Assembly: GCA_938046705.1 (NCBI GenBank)
Contig: CALIWP010000022.1
Span: 1-5,830, forward strand
DNA length: 5,830 bases
Reading direction: 5' to 3'
Origin: an uncultured Campylobacter sp.
GTDB lineage: Bacteria; Campylobacterota; Campylobacteria; Campylobacterales; Campylobacteraceae
Shown here: positions 1 through 5,830 of the stretch, piece after piece
How positions within the stretch are numbered: position 1 is the first letter of the stretch
How the letters are laid out: the number at the start of each line of letters is the position of its first letter
Position numbers and translations under genes: made by a program
The notes under the pieces: generated by a model
Databases searched by the model: none
What the model was told of the DNA's origin: nothing
What the model saw: the letters and a program-made list of their open reading frames with translations, nothing else

Positions 1-29
1 TTGTTTTAAATTTTACTGAAGGAGAAACT

Positions 30-1697
30 ATGGAGTTTCTGACAAGTTTGTCTGAGGGCACGCAATTTTTTATTCAACTAATAATCGTGCTTGGTTGTTT
101 GTTCTACGGCGCTAAAAAGGGCGGCATGGCCCTTGGAATTTTAGGCGGCATAGGACTTGTAATTTTGGTATTCGGTTTTAAGCTTCAACCCGGAAAGCCC
201 GCTGTTGACGTTATCCTTACCATCCTGGCCGTCGTCGTAGCGAGTGCGACGCTACAGGCTACGGGCGGACTTGACGTTATGCTTCAGCTTGCCGAGAAGC
301 TTCTTAGAAAGCATCCTAAATTTATATGTATCATCGCTCCTATGGTTGCGTGGACGCTTACGATTTTATGCGGAACGGGACACACCGTCTATACGCTGCT
401 TCCGATTATCTACGACGTAGCGATTAAAAACAATGTCCGCCCGGAGCGCCCGATGGCTGCATCTACGATCTCATCGCAGCTTGCCATCATCGCTAGCCCC
501 GTTTCGGTTGCCGGCGTTTCGATGGTTGCGATCTTGCTAGGTCAAGGCGTGCATATCGAGGGCTTTAGCAGCTATTTGGATCTACTTAAGCTTACCATCC
601 CTTCTACTTTTATCGGAATGCTCGTAATCGGAACGTGGTCGATCTTTAGAGGCAAAGATCTGGATAAAGACCCTGAATTCCAAGAAAAGATCAAAGATCC
701 GGAGCAGAAAAAATATATCTACGGCGAAAGCACTACTCTGCTTGGACAGAAGCTAGCTACCATTAAATGGGTATGTATGTGGATATTTTTAGCCACTATC
801 GCGCTGGTTGCGGTCTTAGGATACTACAAGCAGTTCCGCCCCGCATGGACGAATAACGCACCGGGCAAATCTGTAGAGATCGTAGTGGATAAAAAAGATG
901 TCAAAAATATCACGATCAAAGACGGCCAGGTCGTCTCCACGGTAGATGGCGGCAAGGTAATCTCAAACGTCAAAGAGTCCAAAGCCAAAGACGCTACTAA
1001 ATTTAACAGCGTCGAAATTTACGACAAAGATAAGAAGCTTACCCAAAGCATCGTTGCTCAGGACGGAAACGTCGTAATCACCGCAGGCGATAAGAGCGAG
1101 AGTATCGCAAACGCAAGCATCGTCGTAAAAGATACTATGAAAAAAACCGCAAATTTAAATATGGTTCTTACCATTCAAATTTTCATGCTTCTAGCGGCGT
1201 CCATTATGATGATCGCTTCGGGCATAAAAGCGGGCAGCATCGCCAAAAACGAAATTTTCCACAGCGGTATGGTTGCGCTTGTGGCGATCTATGGAATCTC
1301 ATGGATGGCGGAGACGATGTTTACCGCCCATATCGAGATGCTTAAGGCGTCTTTGGGAGAGGTTGTCAAGGCCTACCCGTGGACTTATATTCTAGTTTCG
1401 CTGCTAATCAGCAAATTTCTTAATTCCCAGGCGGCCGCCGTTGCGACCTTTGTTCCGCTCGCCGTTACCATCGGTATCGATCCAGGCCTCATAATCGCAT
1501 TCGCGCCGGCTTGCTACGGATACTATATCCTACCTACATATCCGAGCGACCTTGCGGCGATCCAGTTCGACCGCTCGGGCACTACGCATATCGGAAGATT
1601 CGTCATCAACCACAGCTTTATCTTGCCTGGTTTGATCGGCGTGCTTACGTCGTGCGGCGTGGGCTTTATTTTCGCTCATCTTTACGGCTACTTATAA
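30..1697 (+). CDS. dcuB: DcuB-type anaerobic C4-dicarboxylate transporter with an extra soluble insertion
   Basis: Inner-membrane carrier of the Dcu family, which exchanges fumarate, malate or aspartate for succinate during anaerobic fumarate respiration. The 555-residue product follows E. coli DcuB (446 aa, from memory) nearly throughout: FYGAKKGG (25-32), [10 protein letters not shown] (52-61), [12 protein letters not shown] (111-122), [10 protein letters not shown] (126-135), RPERPMAAS (137-145), [20 protein letters not shown] (500-519) and [13 protein letters not shown] (522-534). These fit DcuB rather than DcuA. Many hydrophobic segments are visible, for example 14-25, 33-50, 60-75, 247-264, 378-396 and 452-462. 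The excess length is mostly one hydrophilic, beta-like block at about 273-372, between the segments at 247-264 and 378-396. The start at 30 has AAGGAG at 19-24, 5 bases upstream, and gives the normal DcuB N-terminus. The stop TAA is followed at once by in-frame TAG. The promoter lies outside the window. The terminator downstream suggests transcription separate from lar. Confidence 0.95.
   Translation: MEFLTSLSEGTQFFIQLIIVLGCLFYGAKKGGMALGILGGIGLVILVFGFKLQPGKPAVDVILTILAVVVASATLQATGGLDVMLQLAEKLLRKHPKFICIIAPMVAWTLTILCGTGHTVYTLLPIIYDVAIKNNVRPERPMAASTISSQLAIIASPVSVAGVSMVAILLGQGVHIEGFSSYLDLLKLTIPSTFIGMLVIGTWSIFRGKDLDKDPEFQEKIKDPEQKKYIYGESTTLLGQKLATIKWVCMWIFLATIALVAVLGYYKQFRPAWTNNAPGKSVEIVVDKKDVKNITIKDGQVVSTVDGGKVISNVKESKAKDATKFNSVEIYDKDKKLTQSIVAQDGNVVITAGDKSESIANASIVVKDTMKKTANLNMVLTIQIFMLLAASIMMIASGIKAGSIAKNEIFHSGMVALVAIYGISWMAETMFTAHIEMLKASLGEVVKAYPWTYILVSLLISKFLNSQAAAVATFVPLAVTIGIDPGLIIAFAPACYGYYILPTYPSDLAAIQFDRSGTTHIGRFVINHSFILPGLIGVLTSCGVGFIFAHLYGYL
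870..1112 (+). repeat. Diverged two-copy protein repeat inside the DcuB insertion
   Basis: Within the DcuB-specific insertion two stretches resemble each other. Residues 281-313 begin [10 protein letters not shown] and continue [13 protein letters not shown]. Residues 327-361 begin [10 protein letters not shown] and continue [13 protein letters not shown]. The offset is about 46 residues. Both have alternating hydrophobic and polar residues and DG turns, as in small beta-hairpin or beta-sandwich modules. The DNA of the two copies differs clearly, so this is an old duplication rather than a recent slippage. The K-rich loop at about 207-246 is probably cytoplasmic, and a single membrane segment (247-264) follows it, so the insertion probably faces the periplasm. 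Its function is unknown. Confidence 0.6.
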
Positions 1698-1706
1698 TAG
1701 CTATAC

Positions 1707-1736
1707 GCTCGCGAGTTTCATACTCGCGAGCTTTTT
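1707..1736 (+). terminator. Intrinsic terminator after dcuB
   Basis: A perfect 10-base-pair stem (GCTCGCGAGT, 1707-1716, pairing with ACTCGCGAGC, 1722-1731) encloses a 5-base loop (TTCAT) and is followed directly by five T residues (1732-1736). It begins 9 bases after the dcuB stop codon. The opposite strand has no matching T tract after the stem, so it should work only for transcripts coming from dcuB. It separates dcuB from the lar genes, though read-through cannot be excluded. Confidence 0.92.
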
Positions 1737-1784
1737 AAATTTCAAAATTCTTTAGATTAACGCTCCGCTCCCGCGCAAGGCTAA

Positions 1785-1841
1785 ATCGTTTTAAATAAAA
1801 TTTACGTTATAATCCCGCCAAATTCCACATAGGAGGCAGAT
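1785..1841 (+). promoter_or_regulatory. Likely sigma-70 promoter and ribosome binding site of the lar operon
   Basis: A perfect TATAAT lies at 1808-1813, preceded by an A/T-rich run (TTTTAAATAAAATTT, 1789-1803). At the -35 position, 17 bases upstream (1785-1790), the sequence is ATCGTT, which is not a good -35 hexamer. A strong -10 with an upstream A/T-rich stretch and a weak -35 is usual for Campylobacter sigma-70 promoters. Transcription would start near 1819-1821, giving a leader of only about 22 bases, too short for a riboswitch. AGGAGG at 1831-1836 lies 5 bases before the larA ATG and is the strongest Shine-Dalgarno in the window. I found no convincing operator palindrome. Confidence 0.7.
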
Positions 1842-3092
1842 ATGCAAATCCCTATCGCATACGGCAAAGACGATCATCTAAATCTAGAGATAAACGAGAA
1901 AAATTTGCTCGGCGTTTTCGATCCAAACTCCGTGGCTAAATTTGACGAAACGGCGCTCATCGCAAAGGCTCTGGCAAATCCGATAAATCAAAAAAGCTTC
2001 GATGAGTTTATCGCGGGCGATGAAAAGATCGTCATCATCGTAAACGACGGCACGAGACCTACGCCGACGGCAAAAATTTTAAAGCAAATTTACCCAAAAA
2101 TCCGCGAGAAAAATAAAATTTTCATCATCGCCACGGGCTGCCATAGAGAGGGCACGCAGGAAGAATACGAGATGATCTTCGGTAAAGAAATTTACGCGGA
2201 GCTTAACGCCAAAGGCGAAGTTCACGATCACGACTCCAAGCACGACGAGATGGTCTTTTTAGGCGAGTCCAAAAACGGCACGCAGATGTATCTAAACAAA
2301 ATCGTAGCAGAAGCCAAAAAAGTAATCGTCATAGGCTCGGTCGAGCCGCATTATTTCGCGGGCTACACGGGCGGTAGAAAGGCCTTTTTGCCGGGCACCG
2401 CGTCATATGATAGCATCACGCAAAATCACAAGCTAGCCCTAAGCGCCGACGCGCAAGCTCTGCGCCTAGAGGGTAATCCCGTGCACGAGGATATGATCGA
2501 TGCGATGAAAGTTCTTGCGCATATCGATGTTTTTTCGATCCAGACGGTGCTTGACAGCGAGCACGGCGTGTATTACGCGAGCGCGGGCGATCTAAACAAC
2601 AGCTTTTACGACTGCGTGAAAAAGGCCGACGAGGTATTTTGCGTAAATATCCCGCGCAAGGTCGATATCGTGATCTCGGTCGCGCCATATCCGATGGACG
2701 TCGATCTCTATCAAGCGCAAAAAGCCCTAGATAACGGCAAACTAGCGCTCGCTGAAGGGGGAATTTTAATCATGGTCGCAAAGTGCCGCACCGGCATCGG
2801 ACCAAAGCCGTTTTTTGACCTGATGGCTTCCGCCGACACCCCCAAAAAGGTGCTCGAAAAGATCAGCGCGGGCTTTAAGCTCGGCTATCACAAGGCCGCT
2901 AAGATGGCTGAAATCTCGCTCTGGGCGCAGACCTGGGCGGTGAGTGATCTAAGCGACGAGGAGATGCGAGCCGTGCATCTAAAACCATACCACGACATCC
3001 AAAAGGCCGTGGACGACGCGCTCGCGCAAAAGGGCGCGGACGCGAAAATCATCATCCTGCCGTTTGGCTCGATGACGGTGCCTAAGGCGTAA
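1842..3092 (+). CDS. larA: LarA-family nickel-dependent 2-hydroxyacid racemase/epimerase (lactate racemase family)
   Basis: LarA interconverts the D and L forms of a 2-hydroxyacid by hydride transfer to the nickel-pincer nucleotide (NPN) cofactor. The 416-residue length is close to L. plantarum LarA (424). Key residues, each matched to the L. plantarum residue with a constant offset of 4 from the middle of the protein onward, are: the lysine that covalently holds the cofactor, K180 (K184) in GGRK; the nickel ligand H196 (H200) in TQNH; catalytic H170 (H174) in EPHYFAGY and H101 (H108) in TGCHREGT; and Y290, Q291 and K294 (Y294, Q295, K298). The N-terminal NDGTRPTPT (68-76) supplies D69 and R72. 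No signal peptide is visible, so the enzyme should be cytoplasmic. It is the first gene of the operon, with AGGAGG 5 bases upstream, and larC follows after 2 bases. The family also contains malate and other hydroxyacid racemases, so the substrate is not settled. The nearby dcuB makes a C4 acid conceivable. Confidence 0.93.
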   Translation: MQIPIAYGKDDHLNLEINEKNLLGVFDPNSVAKFDETALIAKALANPINQKSFDEFIAGDEKIVIIVNDGTRPTPTAKILKQIYPKIREKNKIFIIATGCHREGTQEEYEMIFGKEIYAELNAKGEVHDHDSKHDEMVFLGESKNGTQMYLNKIVAEAKKVIVIGSVEPHYFAGYTGGRKAFLPGTASYDSITQNHKLALSADAQALRLEGNPVHEDMIDAMKVLAHIDVFSIQTVLDSEHGVYYASAGDLNNSFYDCVKKADEVFCVNIPRKVDIVISVAPYPMDVDLYQAQKALDNGKLALAEGGILIMVAKCRTGIGPKPFFDLMASADTPKKVLEKISAGFKLGYHKAAKMAEISLWAQTWAVSDLSDEEMRAVHLKPYHDIQKAVDDALAQKGADAKIIILPFGSMTVPKA

Positions 3093-3094
3093 GT

Positions 3095-4423
3095 TTGGCT
3101 AAAATTTTATATTACGACGCGAGCGCGGGCATCAGCGGCGATATGAATTTAGGCGCGCTGGTGGGGCTCGGCGTGGATTTTGACTATCTTTGCGCCGAGC
3201 TTGAGAAGTTAAATTTAGCCAGTGAATTTCGTCTGGAGCGCAAAAGCGTGCTAAAAAACGGTGTCGCTGCGACTAAAATCGACGTCGTGCCGCTAAAATC
3301 GCAGCCTCACGCCAGAAGCTACGAGGGTATCAGGCAAATTTTAGAGAGTTCAAATTTAAGCCAAAGCTGCAAACAAAGAGCGGGCGCGATATTTCGCACA
3401 GTTGCGCAGGCTGAGGCCAAAGTCCACGGCACGGACGTAGATTATGTGCATTTTCACGAGCTCGGCGCGATAGATAGCATCGTCGATATCGCGGGCGCGG
3501 CGATCTGTCTTGAATATCTTTTTGAAAATTTAGGCGTCTCGCGCATCGTAAGCTCCAAAATCGAGCTTGGCGGCGGCGTAGCGATCTGCGACCACGGCGC
3601 GCTTAGCGTACCTGCGCCCGCCGTTTGCGAAATTTTAAAAGGCGTGCCCGTAAGCCTCGGACGCGCAAATTTCGAGATGACTACGCCCACGGGTGCGGCG
3701 ATTTTAAAGGCCAGCGCGGATGAGTTTGCAGACAGCGCGAGCTTTAGGATAGAAAAGATCGGCTACGGCGCGGGCAACAAAGATACCGCGGGTTTTGCAA
3801 ACGTGCTTCGCGCGATGATCTGCGAGGCGGACGAGGATTTATACGAGCGAAATTTAGACGCGCACTCAGGCTATGGCGAGGTTTGCAAGCAAATTTTAAT
3901 CTCCACGAACATCGACGATATGGATGCCGAGAGCTTTGCACTTGCCTGCGAAATTTTGCGCGAAAACGGCGCGCTGGACGTGTTTAGCAGGTCTATTTTT
4001 ATGAAAAAGGGGCGCATCGGCTTTGAGCTAAATGCGCTGTGCCGCAAGCAGGACGCGCAAAATTTAAAGGATCTGATATTTACGCACACCACCGCGATCG
4101 GCGTTCGCGAGATAGAGGTAGCTAAAACCGAGCTAAAGCGCGAATTTGCGCGGGTGCAGACGAAATTCGGCGAGATAGGGCTTAAAATTTCGCGCGGCAA
4201 AGCTTGCGAAACGGGCACTGGCGCGCAGCAAAATTTGAACGTACAGCAGAATTTGGGCGCGAGGCAAAATTTCGCCACTTCAAATTCCGTCCGAGAAATT
4301 TTAAAAATCAAGCCGGAATTTGACGACTGCAAGGCCGCGGCGCTCGCGCACGGCACGACGATCGAGCGGGTGCGAAAAGAGGCGCTAGAAATCTATGACG
4401 AAACTAGAAAAACTAAAGACTGA
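3095..4423 (+). CDS. larC: LarC, pyridinium-3,5-bisthiocarboxylic acid mononucleotide nickel insertase (single-frame form)
   Basis: LarC is the CTP-dependent nickel insertase that completes the NPN cofactor. In L. plantarum it is made from larC1 and larC2 by programmed frameshifting. Here both halves lie in one unbroken 442-residue frame. Motifs in order are DASAGISGDM (8-17), HFHELGAIDSIVDI (119-132), TTPTGAA (196-202), TNIDDMDAE (271-279), MKKGRIG (303-309), TTAIGVR (332-338) and KPEFDDC (406-412). The start is TTG at 3095. An in-frame stop lies at 3083-3085 and the next ATG (M17) falls inside the AGISGDM motif, so TTG is the only sensible start. AAGG at 3084-3087, within the end of larA, is a modest ribosome binding site. 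The His-rich stretch seen in many LarC proteins after the first domain is reduced to one His (H72). An 18-base tandem repeat adds about 18 residues at 377-394. The last 29 bases overlap larE. Confidence 0.93.
   Translation: MAKILYYDASAGISGDMNLGALVGLGVDFDYLCAELEKLNLASEFRLERKSVLKNGVAATKIDVVPLKSQPHARSYEGIRQILESSNLSQSCKQRAGAIFRTVAQAEAKVHGTDVDYVHFHELGAIDSIVDIAGAAICLEYLFENLGVSRIVSSKIELGGGVAICDHGALSVPAPAVCEILKGVPVSLGRANFEMTTPTGAAILKASADEFADSASFRIEKIGYGAGNKDTAGFANVLRAMICEADEDLYERNLDAHSGYGEVCKQILISTNIDDMDAESFALACEILRENGALDVFSRSIFMKKGRIGFELNALCRKQDAQNLKDLIFTHTTAIGVREIEVAKTELKREFARVQTKFGEIGLKISRGKACETGTGAQQNLNVQQNLGARQNFATSNSVREILKIKPEFDDCKAAALAHGTTIERVRKEALEIYDETRKTKD
4223..4276 (+). repeat. Three-copy 18-base tandem repeat in larC
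   Basis: Three 18-base units (4223-4240, 4241-4258, 4259-4276) share the core CAGCARAATTTG with small changes. They encode AQQNLN, VQQNLG and ARQNFA (LarC residues 377-394). The unit is a multiple of three, so the frame is kept. It sits between the conserved KISRG (365-369) and KPEFDDC (406-412) segments, where LarC relatives usually have a shorter connection. This looks like an in-frame expansion in a tolerant surface loop, seeded by the AAATTT word common in this genome. Confidence 0.8.
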
Positions 4424-5168
4424 TCTGCGCAGGCTTGGCGAACTCGCGGTCGCATTTAGCGGCGGCGCGGACAGCTCGCTACTGCTACGCGCGGCGTACG
4501 ACGCGCTGGGTGAGCGCGCGATCGGTATAACGATCAGATCGCCATATATGTCCTCGCGCGAGATCGCAGAAGCCGTGGAATTTGCACGCACCTACGGCAT
4601 CCGCCACGAAATTTTAGAACTCGGCGTCACAGAGGAGATCAAAAACAATCCCGAAAACCGCTGCTATCTGTGCAAAAAAGCGGTGTTTTCGCGCCTAATC
4701 GAGCGCGCCCGTGAGCTTGGCTTTAGCCGCGTCGCAGACGGCACGAACCGCGATGATCTGGGTGAATACCGCCCCGGGCTCAAAGCAAAAGAGGAGCTGG
4801 GCGTGCTCTCGCCGCTGATAAATTTAACCAAACCCGAAATCCGCGAGCTATCGCGCGAGCTAAATTTGCCAACCGCCGAAAAACCAGGCTACGCGTGCTT
4901 GCTAACGCGCCTGCCGCACGGACGCAAGATCGATCAGAGCGAGCTAAATTTGATCGAAGCCGCGGAAAATCTACTCATCGCAAGCGGCTACGCAAACGTC
5001 CGCGCGCGGTGCGACCGCAAAAATATAAAGCTGCAAATGCCCTTTGCTAGCATGCGGGACTTCCTAAACGACGCGAAATTTAAAAGCGTCGTTAGGCAGC
5101 TCGCGATGCTTGGCGCGGCGGAGGTGACGCTTGATCTAAAGGGGCTTAGAGAGGATGTTTTGGCATGA
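4395..5168 (+). CDS. larE: LarE, ATP-dependent sulfur transferase of NPN cofactor synthesis (three-cysteine type)
   Basis: LarE adenylates pyridinium-3,5-biscarboxylic acid mononucleotide and replaces its carboxylate oxygens with sulfur, giving the bisthiocarboxylic acid. The 257-residue protein has the PP-loop ATP-pyrophosphatase signature SGGADSS (22-28), then DGTNRDD (115-121), YRPG (125-128), LPTAEKPGYACLLTRLPHG (158-176) and an RAR pair (203-205) in the place of the arginines R212/R214 of L. plantarum LarE. Cysteines C90 and C93 (RCYLCK) plus C168 match the three-cysteine arrangement of LarE proteins that hold a [4Fe-4S] cluster, as in Thermotoga maritima. L. plantarum LarE instead gives up the sulfur of a single cysteine (C176, aligned with C168 here). 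The ATG lies 29 bases inside larC. AGAGG at 4378-4382 is rather far upstream (12 bases), so translational coupling is likely. The stop overlaps the larB start as ATGA. Confidence 0.92.
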   Translation: MTKLEKLKTDLRRLGELAVAFSGGADSSLLLRAAYDALGERAIGITIRSPYMSSREIAEAVEFARTYGIRHEILELGVTEEIKNNPENRCYLCKKAVFSRLIERARELGFSRVADGTNRDDLGEYRPGLKAKEELGVLSPLINLTKPEIRELSRELNLPTAEKPGYACLLTRLPHGRKIDQSELNLIEAAENLLIASGYANVRARCDRKNIKLQMPFASMRDFLNDAKFKSVVRQLAMLGAAEVTLDLKGLREDVLA

Positions 5169-5830
5169 GCGAGGCTGAAATTTTAGAATTTATCGCCAGT
5201 ATAAAAAATGGCAAGATGAACGAGCAAGATGCGCTAAAGTATCTAAAAAACTACCCATTTAATGACATCGGATGTGCCAAGATCGACACTCAGCGTGCTT
5301 TGCGAAATGGTACTGGTGAGGTGATATATGGGGCAAATAAAACAGATGATGAAATTTTGCAAATTGCTAGTGCGATCGGCGAAAAAAATGAAAATATCCT
5401 AATCACAAGAACAAATGAGAATGTTTTTGAACGCATACGTGAGATCTTTCCGCAGGCAAATTTTAATGCTCGTGGCAGGGTAATTAGTGTCAAATTTAAA
5501 GAACTAGCACCCACAAAAAGCTACATCTCGATAGTCTCTGCCGGAACTGCCGATGGTGCAGTCGTGGAGGAGGCCTATGAGACGGCAAAATTCTTGGGCA
5601 ACGATGTGAGAAAATTTACCGATGTTGGCGTGGCAGGACTACATAGGCTGATAGCAAAGCTCGATGAGATACGTGGTGCAAAGGTCGTCATCGCCGTTGC
5701 TGGCATGGAGGGCGCACTTGCTAGCGTGTTAGCAGGCCTTGTGAGTGTGCCTGTGATCGCAGTGCCTACCAGCGTGGGATATGAGGCAAATTTTGGAGGA
5801 CTAGCGGCACTGCTAGCTATGCTAAATAGC
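5165..5830 (+). CDS. larB: LarB, NaAD carboxylase/hydrolase, 3' end cut by the window
   Basis: LarB carries out the first step of NPN synthesis: it carboxylates the pyridinium ring of nicotinic acid adenine dinucleotide and hydrolyses the phosphoanhydride, releasing AMP. The open frame runs from ATG at 5165 to the window edge, giving 222 of about 245-250 residues with no stop. Motifs are DIGCAKIDTQRALRNGTGEV (34-53) followed by IYG, VSAGTADGAVVEEA (124-137), DVGVAGLHRL (153-162), AGMEGALASV (179-188) and VPTSVGYEANFGGLAALLAM (200-219). The C-terminal half is the PurE-like domain. The visible protein ends at MLNS. The catalytic cysteine (C221 in L. plantarum) is normally the next residue and is not visible. 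The start is ATG overlapping the larE stop, with AGAGAGGA at 5148-5155 as ribosome binding site. Codon choice and base composition differ sharply from larE. Within the normally invariant region, GYEANFGG replaces the more usual GYGASFGG. Confidence 0.93.
   Translation, partial: MSEAEILEFIASIKNGKMNEQDALKYLKNYPFNDIGCAKIDTQRALRNGTGEVIYGANKTDDEILQIASAIGEKNENILITRTNENVFERIREIFPQANFNARGRVISVKFKELAPTKSYISIVSAGTADGAVVEEAYETAKFLGNDVRKFTDVGVAGLHRLIAKLDEIRGAKVVIAVAGMEGALASVLAGLVSVPVIAVPTSVGYEANFGGLAALLAMLNS

Noticed and set aside
1511..1738. 75-codon frame overlapping the end of dcuB in another frame
   Set aside because: It runs through conserved DcuB coding sequence and the terminator hairpin, and its Arg/Tyr-rich product resembles nothing known.
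1740..1841. Possible riboswitch or nickel-responsive operator before larA
   Set aside because: The predicted leader is only about 22 bases, and I found no palindrome long enough to support an operator.
2416..2688. Antisense frame within larA, with similar short ones at 3454-3690, 3744-3941, 4385-4591 and 5290-5514
   Set aside because: All are short shadows inside conserved lar genes, with no start signals or motifs.
3871..4356. Antisense 161-codon open frame, Cys- and Ser-rich
   Set aside because: It lies wholly inside larC on the other strand, has no recognisable motif or ribosome binding site, and is explained by the skewed codon use of a GC-rich gene.
3095..4423. Possible programmed frameshift in larC as in L. 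plantarum
   Set aside because: Both LarC halves and all motifs are in one open frame, so no frameshift is required.
1..5830. CRISPR array, tRNA or rRNA gene, insertion sequence or phage attachment site
   Set aside because: No regularly spaced repeats, RNA-gene signatures, transposase fragments or terminal inverted repeats were seen. The window is almost wholly coding.

Overview
The window looks like chromosomal DNA from a relatively GC-rich Campylobacter, or a close relative in the Campylobacterota. The pointers are frequent AAATTT/AAATTTT words inside genes, a TATAAT -10 box with no clear -35, compact overlapping genes, and best recalled protein resemblance to that group. GC is moderate to high for the genus (hand counts of sample 60-base lines run from about 48% to 68% in larE). 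This would fit an oral-type species such as C. gracilis, C. rectus, C. showae or C. curvus better than C. jejuni. The species call is inference. All genes are on the + strand.

Region 1 (30-1697) is a complete dcuB-type anaerobic C4-dicarboxylate antiporter gene. It ends in tandem stops (TAA TAG) followed by a strong intrinsic terminator (1707-1736). Its product carries about 100 extra residues, with an internal repeat, compared with E. coli DcuB.

Region 2 (1698-1841) is a 144-base intergenic stretch holding the dcuB terminator, a likely sigma-70 promoter (TATAAT at 1808-1813) and a strong ribosome binding site.

Region 3 (1842 to the right edge) is a tightly packed lar operon in the order larA-larC-larE-larB. 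LarA is a nickel-pincer-nucleotide (NPN) dependent 2-hydroxyacid racemase or epimerase. The other three genes make its cofactor. LarB carboxylates and hydrolyses nicotinic acid adenine dinucleotide, LarE converts the two carboxylates to thiocarboxylates, and LarC inserts nickel using CTP. The genes are 2 bases apart (larA/larC), overlap by 29 bases (larC/larE) and overlap by 4 bases in ATGA (larE/larB). larB is cut by the window edge after 222 codons, just before the expected catalytic cysteine.

The known pathway explains all the genes, so I do not see a wholly new system. The points worth a second look are the repeat-containing insertion in DcuB, an abrupt change of composition and codon choice at the larE/larB junction, the three-cysteine (probable iron-sulfur) type of LarE, a small 18-base tandem repeat inserted in larC, and whether LarA acts on lactate or on a C4 acid such as malate.
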